64,000 nucleotides of DNA from Isoetes taiwanensis. Taxonomy: Eukaryota; Streptophyta; Lycopodiopsida; Isoetales; Isoetaceae. Within the stretch, counting starts at the first letter, position 1. Every line of letters begins with the position of its first letter. Location of the stretch: positions 2,230,436 through 2,294,435 of the forward strand of contig JAJEKV010000072.1 of the NCBI GenBank assembly GCA_021234155.1, read 5' to 3'. Below, piece by piece: positions 44,254 through 55,139 of the stretch. Below the pieces are notes generated by a model. That model saw nothing but the letters and a program-made list of their open reading frames with translations. It was not told the origin of the DNA and made no database searches. The translations under genes and the position numbers were made by a program.

Positions 44254-46723
44254 TTATATGCAAGAACCACCAAGTCCAGGACCACCGTAGTAGAAGTATA
44301 CGCCCCAACTGCGGCTCGAGAAGGAATGTATGTCATAACAAGTAGACCTGGTGGAAAATGTCTGAAGATTGGAGGCTGGCAATAATGCATTGAAGGCATT
44401 AACATAAGCAAGGTTTCTGAAGTAGCTTGCTCTTGAAAAGCCGGCCTCGGCATAGTTTCCAGATCCCATTTGTGTGCTAGTGTGCCTGCTGTTCGGCTCA
44501 GAGTTTACTACTTCACCACCCCATTCTATGGTGGTGGCATAAGAGCCAAGGTTGGAGAAGAGTTCAGATGGCCAGTATCCTATTAGTTTGTTGCCATATT
44601 GCAGCCACCAGTCTCCAGCAAGCAAGTCCTGCATCGCACATTGCATTGAATCATCATACAACACATTGTACAACTTAATTTTTTGAAAAAAAGTTTTCAC
44701 ATAAATCAAGCTGAGCAAATGTACCTTCCATATCAGAAGGTGAATGTCATACTGGGAACTGTTGACAGAAGAAGTTGGAGATATGGATCCACCCATTAGA
44801 ATGTTATTGCTAGTTTGCACGAATCCGGAACAAAGAAGATTGTAACAGCCAGTTCTTTGATATGCATCATTCTGCAGGTTCAAGTATTACATGTAATTAG
44901 ATTGAAACAAGTTGCATTACATAGTATTAATTGGGCATGTAAAGAGATCACAAAATTAATTGTTTTAGAAAGAACAGCATGATCCTGGAAGTAAGGTTTG
45001 ATCATGTGACCAAGTCATGAGAGTTAGTAGAATTACCGTCCAGTATGTGAAGAACCTTGGATTAGAATCGCCATACAGGTTGGGGCTTACCTGCACTGGA
45101 AAATATGACTTCAGAAAGTGCCAGCAAGTATTAAGTGATCAGATGAAATAAATACTAGCACTAAACTCAGTGTCAAGGACTAAGCAGATAATTAGTTTTG
45201 GTTTTTTTTTTTTTAAGATCAAATCAAACATGCAAAAAAATCATGGCGGAGAAGGATCAAGGGAACATACTAGGCAATGAAATATGCAAAAGATGATGGA
45301 AAGGGAAGGATCAAAAACATACTTGCCACCTACTTCAATGCTGCTTGAAGTATCAAGTGATCAGATGAAATAAATACTAGCACTATACTCAGTATCAAGA
45401 ACCAAGCAGACAACTAGGTTTCTTTTTTTGTTAAGAATCAAATCAAATATGCAAACGGCAGAACGATCACGGGAACATACTAGGCAATCAAATATGCAAA
45501 AGATTATGTCAAAAAGCATACTTGCCAGCCTGCTTCAATGCTGTTTAGATCCCCTCCATTGTAAGATCCTGCAAGAAGCCATATCTGAGAGAGGCTGAAT
45601 TCGCTAGAAACTTGAACATTGGGGTCCCAGACATTGATGGTTGCTTCTGCACCATAATACTGGCCTCCTTGAAGGTATCCAATGGAATGCTGCTCAAACA
45701 GAAAAAAGAGAAGTTAAGGCTTGGTAGTTTTCCAGCAAACAGATGTGATGGTTTAAGTGTGTCGTAAGGCAGACTGAAGAGCAGTTTAAACTTGTTTAGA
45801 AAGGTAGAAAATGAGTTTATGAGAAAAAGAGAAGGTAAAGGCTTGGTAGTTTTCACAACAAATGTGATGGTTTAAGTGTGGATTGAAGAACAGTTTAGTT
45901 TGTTAAGGCATGGTGGTTTTCCAGCAAAAAATTTTGATGGTTTAGGCGTGGCATAAGGCAGATTAAAGAGCAGTTTAAACTTTACTTGAAGAAAAGAGAA
46001 TGAGTTTAGTTTGTTACCTCGTGTCTAATTCCACCTCCAGCTTCTGGAGCAGCAGCGGAAGAGCTGGTCATGGGGGGTGGAACCCTGTGCTTTCGACCAA
46101 ATTGTTTGCTGAGCCCTGCTCTGAGGACATCCTTGACAGTAGTTCTTCGAATAGGAACGGTTCCGTGAGGGCATTCGCCATTTTTCTGCCATAGCTGCTG
46201 TATTCCATGGCCCGATTCAGAGCTTTCCGACGCGGGCCTGCTTGTAGCCTTTGGAGCTGGCATTTTCTGGCAGACCACGAGCTCTTTTAGCCCACTTGGC
46301 AAAACCGAAGAAAGAAAAAAACAAAGGGCAAAAACCCACCTTAATCTTGGCGTTTCTAAGAAGGGGATGATCAAACGCAGGCTGCTGATGTGCGTGCACA
46401 CAATCGACAATATCTCCATCTGGGCTCTGCAAATTCAAGCATAAGAAGCAGAATCAGTACCGGCATTGTTGTTTTCTGGAAAATCCGACATGTGGGTATG
46501 GGTTTTCTGATCGATCCGACATGGGGTTTTTTCTAACCTCTATAGTTTTTGCAGCAGGCTTGTTTACGCTCTTTAAAACCCTCAACACCCTTCTGCTAAG
46601 TCCCCTTTCTTCACCCTCTTTGGGACGTGATTCTTGGCCATGGATCAATCCGGCGAAAACAAAAAACAAGAACAAGTGGATCAAAAATCTTGGACCCAGA
46701 TCCAACCTCCGCCTTGATCCCAT
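44254..46723 (-). CDS. Neprosin-type glutamic peptidase (DUF239), seven exons
   Basis: A secreted prolyl endopeptidase-like protein of the plant Neprosin family. Exons (minus strand): 46723-46538, 46426-46340, 46266-46018, 45689-45522, 45090-45037, 44871-44725, 44628-44254. Every intron has GT...AG, all junctions are phase 0, and the product is 421 residues, a normal family length. Residues 1-29 are a signal peptide ([17 protein letters not shown] core). Residues 63-174 are the activation domain ([31 protein letters not shown]). The catalytic domain starts [20 protein letters not shown] and has [14 protein letters not shown] and [18 protein letters not shown]. Glu226 (NSIEAGWQV) and Glu336 (IEWGGEV) lie 110 apart, matching the known E188/E297 pair of neprosin. 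There are no stops or frameshifts. Likely extracellular or vacuolar; the substrate is unknown. Confidence 0.95.
45126..45545. repeat. 222-bp tandem duplication in Neprosin intron 4 reaching the exon edge
   Basis: AAGTATYAAGTGATCAGATG starts at 45126 and 45348. The right-hand copy runs into the 3' end of exon 4, so the left copy carries a duplicate of the last ~20 exon bases and the splice donor (GGCAA-GTATG) at 45321-45330. The real donor is at 45520-45521. Confidence 0.9.
45705..46015. repeat. three-copy tandem repeat in Neprosin intron 3
   Basis: AAGGCWTGGTRGTTTTC starts at 45716, 45838 and 45905, each followed by TGATGGTTTAAG/GGYGTG and AGCAGTTTAAACTT-like blocks. Units are about 70-120 bp. 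Confidence 0.85.
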
Positions 46724-46787
46724 TTTCTTGCATTCAAACCAGTACTGGAAGAATCACATTCCAATGGCGAGCTCCGCCGCTGGCATG

Positions 46788-46797
46788 TGATTATAAA
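46788..46797 (-). promoter_or_regulatory. putative TATA box of the Neprosin gene
   Basis: TTTTATAATC on the minus strand, about 65-75 bp upstream of the ATG at 46723. The position is right for a short 5' UTR. Confidence 0.5.
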
Positions 46798-48620
46798 AGA
46801 GCAAAATCACGTCCACGAACGGTGCAAAAAGTGCAGCCATTTCTTCGCCGGAACAGAGCCCTTGTCCTGGTTTGCATATCACTAGACTAAAGGAAGAAAA
46901 TGCGCCCATCTGGGTCCTCCATGTGAAGAAGAAACAGACTAGATTAAGACTTCAGAAAGGTGGGAACCTACCAAAAGTCTATCGAGCCTAGCTATGGCGA
47001 TTCAATCTTTCTATGCTGGCTTCAACCCAAGAAAAAAAGAGCTCGCCCTTTGTGGGCTTATGGGGTCCAGGCCACCGCTGTTGCATTTTCTGACATGGCG
47101 GCCTCCATCTTGCAAATTTTTTCGCAAGATTTGGAGTAAATTAAGAGCACTGATACTTCTACGTGAGACCCATCTGTGTGTCGTTTTCTAGAGGCTCGAA
47201 ACTCCGTTCTAGAGCTCCATAGTTACAGGTTTGATCGAGACCGGACCGGGATTTTTTAGTCTGGTCTGATGATCAATACTCACAATTTTTTTGTGGGTTC
47301 GAGATTAATTCCAGTATCTAGACCCCTGTCATCCGCACTTGACCGATTGGAAAGGATTTGTTTATGTTTTGCAGATTAGTATGCATTGCCCTTTATGCCA
47401 TTACTATTTTCCCGTTGTAAAAAGCTCCATATGCTGGTCCTTGAATATGATTGATGCATATCTATTCAAACACGGCAGTGTCTGTCTGATCAGCCCATTA
47501 TGGTGCTGCACAAAGTAATATATTATTGTATACTTCTGATTTGCTTAAAAAAGATATTCCGCCGAGCATTTTGGCCCGGATTTTCATCATTTAAAGGTGC
47601 CCACGAAATTTCCAAGCCTCAGCGCCTTGGTTATTGCCCGGTTCTACAGAAATGATCGGCTTGGCAGAACAGTAGACTGCATTTTTTTGCCTGCTCTGCA
47701 TTGTCAGATTTTTTCTTTTTGCCCCTTCTTCCTGTTAGTCTTTGATGATCAGTGTTCACACAGACTCTTATATCGAACGCTTCAATTCAAACTATCAGCA
47801 TTTGAAAGGAATCTACAAACTTTTTCCGTTTAGACTATCAGCATTTAAATGATACATTCGGGCAAATTTGTAAGTGCCTAGCTCATACATTATACAGACA
47901 TTCAAGCTTCATATCTGGATTCATTGCACATTCTGCTTGATTTGACAGGGAATTTGTTTGCCTGTAGATTAATACAATTCGATCTGGCAGAGCAAAATCT
48001 ATATCTAGGAACTCAGATCCTTTTGCTGGAGAAGACAGACTGCCTGGAAAGGTGTCTGGCTATGGAAAATTGAAACGAAACTTTTGGAAGGGCAGAATCA
48101 GAAGCGTTCAATGCAAACTGCTATACTACACAGTAATGGATTGCATTGCATACTGTTTTTGGTCCTGTACTAAAGCCTGCAATGAAGAAAGAAAAACTCA
48201 CATATAAACTAGAGCCATCAGCCTCCCTTCTTAATGCATGTGCCACACATCCTTCAACCTTTTAATAATCCAACTTGTTTCATTTTTTTAATGCCTTGCT
48301 TGGTCACGCATTTGGGCCACTGTCCCAAACATTGTGACATCATATCTAGTGGAATATTTTTTGGTACCCCCTTGTCCCATGACAATGGTCTTTTCCTGCA
48401 CTAAAAAAACCAATTCTAATCTATTTTTCTTCTTTTTCCTCTGTGGTTTTCTTCCTTCTTCCTCTAGATTTTGCTTCATGTGTGAAAAGTATCACTTATA
48501 CATAGCACTTTGACGCCTCTGATTCTCCTTCACACCGCTATGTTGAAACCTCAGCCCGTTATTCAAGCGACGCCACTTCAGATTCTTTGTCTTACCTAAC
48601 AGCATCTAACAACCTGATTA
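46798..48620. other. no recognised gene
   Basis: The upstream flank of the Neprosin gene and beyond. Open stretches at 46994-47191, 47597-47833 and 48288-48479 (minus) carry no domain I know. Confidence 0.5.
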
Positions 48621-48621
48621 A

Positions 48622-48755
48622 ACCATTGAAAACAACTCAAGTGTCTTGTACTAACATGTTCATTTGATTAATCTCAAGTGTCTTGTACTAACATGTTCAT
48701 TTGATTAATCCATTGAAAACAACTCAAGTGTCTTGTACTAGCATGTTGATTTGAA
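48622..48755. repeat. tandem repeat, periods 37 and 50 bp
   Basis: CTCAAGTGTCTTGTACTAAC occurs at 48636, 48673 and (one change) 48723. CCATTGAAAACAA precedes the first and third. Confidence 0.93.
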
Positions 48756-49572
48756 TGCTTGCCATAAACAATGCGTATCGACCTACATTTTCCAAGTACA
48801 AAAGGAGCATCACCACCTACATTTGTACATCACCTTCAAAGTTTGACATATGTAGAGAATGGTCTTAATCAATACAAGGCTTATTTATGCATGTTTCATG
48901 CATAATAAATTATCACCTAACCTTGTGTTATGCGGCCCTTTAATCCTAGAGTTATCTCGTGGACCTATTTGGGTTGATCTATCCGTATCGGTTCCTCAAT
49001 CCCTTCTCTATATCAGGGACTAATTCTCTATGGTACTTGTGAGATTTTAAATATGAACACGTATTTTAAGATTAACTTGAAATTGTACCACTATATTCAA
49101 AATCAAAATTAAATTCTTCACGAGTTTAGCACAATTGCATCTTTAAGTACACTCAATTCGCTATAACACTGGACATATAATACAAATTTCAAGGTAGCAT
49201 TATACAAATCAAAACTTCAGTCCTTGAGAGACCCAGTCAGGACCGCAAGGAATTTTTGAAAAAACAGACATCAAAAAATCCTTTCACATCCATAATTATT
49301 GAAATGAAATAAGAATGTCAGGATATTATTATTTCTCAATGGAAATAGATACTAAGGACTATTCATCTTTCTAAATGCATTTAATTTCTTCAAAAGGTGG
49401 AATAATTATGATTTGTCAAAATATTAACCTGTTGGAGACTCAACTGGGTTCGTAAATAACTTTTGAGCTTCAAACTCTTGGGAATTTTTTCTAAGACTTC
49501 TTTTGGTAGATTTCTCATCTCATGATTTACAAAATGAAAGAAGTAGAAAGAAGTCGAATTTCTAGAATAAAT
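48756..49572. other. no recognised gene
   Basis: AT-rich spacer; nothing seen. Confidence 0.5.
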
Positions 49573-49765
49573 CATATTGACAAAATAATCTGAGAAATTT
49601 TACACGCCAATAATAAACTTGACTTCTTTGCATTTGATTCTGCATCATACAGGTGCACCCTGGACTCATATTGACAAAATAATCTGAGAAATTTTACACG
49701 CCAATAAGAAACTTGACTTCTTTGCATTTGACTCTGCATCATACTAAATAAGGTGCACCCTGGAC
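49573..49765. repeat. two-copy tandem repeat, period 94 bp
   Basis: CATATTGACAAAATAATCTG begins at 49573 and 49667, and both copies end in GGTGCACCCTGGACT. Confidence 0.95.
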
Positions 49766-50535
49766 TACCACAGTCATCGGATTCGTCGATCCTACAACCC
49801 AGATCGTATGTTGGAGCCTTTAGCACCTCTCTTTTCGCTTATAGTGATTTATGATTGGAGACGCCTATGAAATACGATTTCGCCTAAGGTTTTAAGGGAA
49901 TATCGAACCTCTATACGGCTTTGCCTAAGATTTTAAAATATGAAATACGGGGGATCGAACCTCTACCAAAATAATTCAATGTCCTAATAAGACTACTTTA
50001 ACTAATATACCCAGTGAGTGATTATTTTTTTATCTTGAATCTATGTTTTTTTTTTTTTTGTAAGAACCCATTCAATTGTTTTAAGGATGTATGGTCTATG
50101 GTTTCAGGAATTGTTATTTTTTACATCCATATCAAATACCCCTGGAACCCCCTGTTATTTTGTTACATATTCTAAACGAGGTCCACCCTGGACTACCACA
50201 GTCGTCGGATTCATCGATCCTACGATCCAGATCGTATGTCTGAGCCTGTTAGCATCTTTTGTTTCGCTTATAGACATTTACGATTGGAGGCGCCTATGAT
50301 TTTGAAATATGAAATACGATTTTGCCTAAGGTTTTGAGGGAATATCGAACCTCTATACAGCTTTTCCTAAGATTTCAGAATATGAAATACGGGGGATGAA
50401 ACCTCTATCAAAATAACTCAATGTCCTAATAAGACTACTTTAACCAATATGCTTAGTGAGCTAATGTGATTATTTTTAATCTTGAATCTATGTTTTTTTT
50501 TTAATAACAACCCATTCAATTGTTTTAAGAATGTA
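49751..50535. repeat. direct duplication of a ~430-bp block (A 49751-50175, B 50181-50535 plus 54288-54360)
   Basis: Both copies start CACCCTGGACTACCACAGTC and share in order TCGATCCTAC, CCAGATCGTATGT, TTCGCTTATAG, GATTGGAG, CGCCTATGA, ATATCGAACCTCTATA, GAAATACGGGGGAT, TCAATGTCCTAATAAGACTA and CCCATTCAATTGTTTTAAG. Copy A continues without a break through ATGTATGGTCTATGG into TTACATCCATATCAAAT. Copy B stops after AATGTA, and the same continuation (TGGTCTATGGTTTC) is found at 54288, on the far side of the Helitron. Confidence 0.93.
49870..50020 (-). mobile_element. tRNA-derived SINE-like segment (also at 50330-50470)
   Basis: On the minus strand of block A, an A-box-like TATATTAGTTAAAGTAG lies about 45 nt before GGTTCGATCCCCC, a near-perfect Pol III B box. 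In block B the upstream part ATTAGCTCACTAAGC is better kept, but the B box is mutated (GGTTTCATCCCC). A second B-box-like AGGTTCGATATTCCC follows in both. This suggests that part of the duplicated block is a tRNA-derived SINE. Confidence 0.45.
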
Positions 50536-51328
50536 CTAGAAACGTGTGCCCGGCGATGCTGAGCATTAGTCGTGAATGTGTGGGATGGGTAGGTGCAGTG
50601 GAGTTTATAGGTGAAATAGAATCTTGTAGGTTTGTCATGTCCATAAATGGAATGTAGCATCAAGGTGTTATAAGTATCTTGCATGTTGTAATGGACGAAG
50701 AATAAGATATTTGTGTGAATGAAAAAAATCAACCTTGCATTTACATAGGAATAAAGTATTAAATTATGAAACCTATTCAATTTCAGTTTTCAAAATGCCC
50801 AAAAGATGTCACATATTCAAATTTTGTTGTCAAAATGCCAATTTTAGAAGAGTTAATCAAATGCACAAAATATTAGTTTCAAATGCCACTTTCCAAAGTT
50901 GTGAATGTGGACAATGGATTCTCATACGCCTCATGAATGAGAAAAAGTTGTATCATCATTATTGGATGATAGGGAGTAAGGAGATAGATGTTTGCAAGAG
51001 TCTTGTTTGAAATAATTGGTGCATGAAATTTGTGTTCAATCAACAAATCCTAAACAATGTAAAGTGCTTTTCATTGCACACGTCAAAATATATTAAGCTG
51101 AGAATAGATAGCTTTGAAAGACGAGATAATAACTTTGAAAGGCCATTATCTATAAACATGATGAAATTATCAATACTATATCTCTATTGTGCTCCTAAAA
51201 CTATGTCCACCAGGCGTCTATGGACGTTCTAGACATTAATAAATTATTATGTTATACTACATCAAATAAAAGAGAGCATGCTCTATCTTGTAACCAAAGA
51301 GCACCACTTACATTGTTGCAAGAGAATC

Positions 51329-51571
51329 CTAATCAAAAGTTAACAGAAGGAAAATAGCATGTAAATAGACTGTACAAAACATCTTAGAAGAAATAATACC
51401 AGCATAATGAGCAGCCATTTCAGCTTTTCCCGATCCCCTCAAACCACTAATGTTTATCACATAACGAACAATATCTCGGTCTGCATTGATCACACTTGGT
51501 GGCTTGAAGCATATGTCCGACTTGTAACTTTTAGGAGCAGCAGCATACACTGATCTCTGATAATGCACCAT
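51329..51571 (-). pseudogene. captured exon-like fragment in the Helitron
   Basis: Minus-strand stretch reading SVYAAAPKSYKSDICFKPPS and DIVRYVINISGLRGSGKAEM, with a possible intron donor (GCTG-GTATTATT). It looks like a real exon of a host gene, but I cannot name the gene. Confidence 0.35.
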
Positions 51572-52429
51572 GTTTGCAATAAGTAGCCAGAGCTAAGCAA
51601 TCATGCCCAGCATATAACCATCTATTAGTCTAAGGCAAGAACCCAAATCCTGTTATGCAACTCATTGGTCTTTGCACCCATTTTTTGAAATTTCTTTACA
51701 TAAAACTCCTTTGACAGAGTTGACGCAAATTAGCTGTTCTAGATTCAGCTCAGCAAGTTACTTTGTTGAGCATGAAAGTCTTACTTTAGTTGAGCCACAT
51801 GCAGAGTAAGAACTTCTGCTTAGATAGAACATCCACTTAAAGTAACAATTTACACTCTGGCGCAATCGAACCAGCTTTGCCCACTATTGTAACTTAAAAT
51901 GGAAATGAAATATTAAGCAATATAAAGGAAAACATTCCTTCATTGATTACTTACGTGTATACTTAATATCTCAATTCATCATTTTTAGAGTCCCAAGATC
52001 TTTCTTAAAAGAGAGCAGATAGCTTGAGAATCCATCTATTGTGCAATCAATAATTGTAGCCAACACGTACTTCTTTGAATAAAGCTGCAATCAAATCCAC
52101 ATGACATCAGATACTGGAATGCTCTTCTAGATAGATGGGTAATGAATCAAGCAACAGAGAGAAGCAATTACATGTTTCAAAGAAAATTAGACAAAAACAT
52201 CAACTCTAATAGCTTAGTCACTGCACACTTCCGATTAAAGAATGCATATAATATGTAATGTGAATGCAGAAGAAGAAAGAAAAAGGGATATGGAAACAAC
52301 AAAAAATCAAGACTGGAACAACCAAAAACATGCTAGATTTAATCCTGATAATGATATCAGAAACGCAAAAATCAAGCAGATATTGATCTGGAAAGTTCAA
52401 GAGTTTAAAAACTGAAGAATGGATTGAGT

Positions 52430-52525
52430 ACCTTTTCTAGATTATATTTGATTGTGTTGAAGACATGCCTTATGTGGCCTTCAACTTTGTAGTTAAGATC
52501 TCCATGCCAAATTACAACATTGGAT
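52430..52525 (-). pseudogene. captured fragment resembling an EEP-fold phosphatase/nuclease
   Basis: Minus strand: NVVIWHGDLNYKVEGHIRHV. A [FW]xGDLNY motif is typical of the inositol polyphosphate 5-phosphatase branch of the endonuclease/exonuclease/phosphatase superfamily (usually WFGDLNYR). Only about 30 residues are present, so the assignment is tentative. A nearby minus-strand stretch, HYLKSALYGNLRRGSIFN (about 52710-52655), may be from the same or another donor gene. Confidence 0.4.
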
Positions 52526-53025
52526 CATCTGCTAAGAAAGGACCTCGTTAATGTTCCAAGAAATAGCAAACGAACCTAAATTCATCTCTGCAAATTTTGT
52601 TCTAAGAAAAAGTTGCAGTCACAACATTGTACTCACCCAATCGTACTCAGGGTTAGGTTGAAGATAGAACCACGTCTAAGATTGCCATATAAAGCAGATT
52701 TGAGATAATGGGAAGCGCCTTTAAGAATCCTATGCAAAGCAAGATTGGTTTATGTCTAGAATATTAAAGGATAGAAAATAGTCAGGCAGGTAGGTATAGT
52801 GAATACAATGCTTGAGCACCAGCCATTCCCCATACCCTATTGCCATCTCGAAGAAGTCTGGACAGACATTTCTGTTGTTCTTCAATTAGCAAAACTGCAG
52901 GGCTACATCTCTTGCACTGGACCCAAGGCAAATGATCAGTTAGATATGATCACAATGTTGGCATTCTTGCTCGCTCATCCTCAGATCGTCCCTCGTTGAA
53001 CTGCCCAGAGATGACTTGAAATTTA

Positions 53026-53160
53026 GAACTTAGCTCTCTTGAGTGAGCTCAAGCAGAAAAGAACAAAAGTAAAGGTCTTTGTGGAGCGGGAGGCTGAAGA
53101 AAAGTTTGAGCCATGGACAATCAGATTTGCAGACTTACAGAATCAGACCATCATTGCATG
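53026..53160 (+). pseudogene. captured exon-like fragment in the Helitron, opposite strand
   Basis: Plus strand: LLSELKQKRTKVKVFVEREA and FEPWTIRFADLQNQTIIA, ending in TGA. Protein-like composition, family not recognised. Together with the minus-strand fragments it indicates more than one captured donor. A 28-bp block (ATAGCTGACAGAGATCTTCC) is repeated just downstream (53176 and 53212). Confidence 0.3.
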
Positions 53161-54360
53161 ATTGCAGACATCACCGAATAGCTGACAGAGATCTTCCAAC
53201 ATTTATTGGCAATAGCTGACAGAGATCTTCCAACATTTATCGCCGGGCCACTTCTTTAACCAAAAGAGGGGTCATTCCCCCATAGCTAGTTCTCAAAACA
53301 GAAACCTCTGTTAAGTTTTCATGCTGTAGCAGCTTGAGCATACAGAGCGCCTAAAATTTTTCAGACTGTTCTCTGCTTTTCGTGTAAGATTCTCTAAAGA
53401 AAACCAAATCGATAACAAAACGGAAGCATTCTTAAGAAAATGCATGACCCTGGCAGGTAACCAACACCCGACTGTGCTTTCAAGGACCAGATTTAATTGA
53501 AATAAACGGGAGCTGTAGCGAAAAGGGAAGCCAACCTGGCAAGCAAAGGCGAAGCCGACTTGGTAAGCAAAGCAGAAGCTCTAAAAGCCTTAAACCTTTG
53601 GTGGCTGATCTACAAACAAAGAAAAAAATGAAATAGATTTAATCTTTGCCCGATTAGCATGCACGAATAAACAGCCTTATTTTCTGAGAACAAACCTTAC
53701 AGCTCTGGGACGGGCATGAGAAGCAAAAAGCGAAGCCCTTATACTGAACCTTATAAGCTTTGGCTGGCCCAATCTTTTGTAGCCGAATGCTCCCCACCGA
53801 GAGGAGGAAAGAAAAGAGAAAAGGGGGATTCGTTTCTTCAACAACGGGATTTTTAAGCTGTAAAGGATTTTGAAGAAATGGGCATTGAAGGAAGAGCATC
53901 ATATATGAAATATCCTTCCCGAACTCGCTTACTGCACTCTGGAATGAAAACTCAAAACAAACGTACAAAACAGAGGATGAAGAAAAAATTTACCTTGGCG
54001 GTTCTTTGTGTAGCCGAATGCTCTTCAGCTGCAAAACAATGAAAGGTAAGTTAAATATTACCTTCAAATCCACGATGGAGCCAGAGGAGGAAACATACTG
54101 ACCTGCTTGTGGCGAAAACTGAGCCGCTCCCTCCTGCTCGAATTTGAACTGTGCAGGTAGGAGAGGAGATGAGCAAAATATGCACGACCAAAATAATCCT
54201 GCAAGGGGCCAAAGGGAACGCCACATGCGTCTGCACATGCGGCGTTCTGGCACACAACCCAACACCCTCCCTTTTTAATAGATAAGATGGTCTATGGTTT
54301 CAAAATTGTTATTTTTTACATCCATATCAAATTCCCCTGGAACCCCCTGTTCTTTTGCTA

Positions 54361-54980
54361 CATATATATGCCCGGCCAGAAATTTGCTCACGGGGCCTTT
54401 GCCCTAACAGAAAAAACGGTTGGACCCAATCCAGCCATGTCATGTGTCATGCTGCCAGGTAGAAAAAATAAAAAGAGGGTAAAAACAGTGTAGAATGACA
54501 ATAAAAAGGGCAGAATGTCAGTAAAAAAGTGCAGAAAGGATCATAGACGTTATTGCATGCTTTTCAGGAAAAGAAGGGGTGACAGGTGTCGCGATGTTAT
54601 TGCACAAGACGGCTGAATTGGGCCCAGCTGTCTTTTTCGAGTCTAGAGAAGGACGGAATACAATGGGATTAAAAAAAACCCTAGTTCGATTCGAAGCTCT
54701 GCATGCGTTCATTTGTCACGAAGGGAAAAATAGAAGGGTGAACCGTGGAAAACATGGGTCTTAGAGGTGCTTTCAAACATAGGCCTCTAACCTCAAGGTC
54801 TTCTTGAGGTCCAGACCTTTTCCATTGGTGCCTCAACCTGAAGCATTCAGGTTTTTGACCTGAATCTAAAATAATCCTCAGGCACTTTTGAATGCCCAGG
54901 TTTTGAACTTGGCATTCTATTTATAGGTCAGCAATCTCATGGGAAAGCACGCTAATTCATAAAATACATATTATATAAAA
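54361..54980. other. no recognised gene
   Basis: The right flank of the Helitron insertion. The open stretches 54518-54712 and 54579-54764 are mutually antisense and unassigned. Confidence 0.45.
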
Positions 54981-54983
54981 GAC

Positions 54984-55119
54984 TTTTATGGGCTTTTACG
55001 GGTTGTAATGGCCTCGGTGGCATCGTCAGACGAGGCGATGAGCGAGCATCGGAGGCCACGAGTCGCTGCCGAGCCTGACGCCGACGCCGAGACCATTACT
55101 GCTCGTAAAAACCATAAAA
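54984..55119. repeat. hairpin with GC-rich core, about 136 bp
   Basis: The arms TTTTATGGGCTTTTACGGGT.../...TCGTAAAAACCATAAAA (54984-55016 and 55087-55119) are about 80% complementary, and the ~70 bp between them are strikingly rich in CpG in an AT-rich setting. Either a small foldback/MITE element or a structured RNA. Confidence 0.7.
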
Positions 55120-55139
55120 TATTTTTGTAAAGTGTAAAG

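Larger units (their letters stand above)
50536..54287 (-). mobile_element. non-autonomous Helitron, 3752 bp
   Basis: The minus-strand 5' end is TCTTATCTATTAAAAAGGG (from 54287), the plant Helitron start. The 3' end is ...CACGTTTCTAG at 50536, preceded by the hairpin remnant GCTCAGC-ATC-GCCGGGC (50564-50548). It sits between A (50535) and T (54288). The uninterrupted copy of the same block at 50085-50100 reads GTA-TGG across the junction, so the target site is proven inside this window, with no target duplication, as expected for rolling-circle insertion. I recognise no Rep/helicase coding, so it needs a helper. It carries gene-like fragments on both strands. Confidence 0.92.

Noticed and set aside
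48288..48479. Basic Lys/Arg-rich minus-strand frame
   Set aside because: It reflects a T/C-rich stretch (TTCTTCTTTTTCC); no homology recognised.
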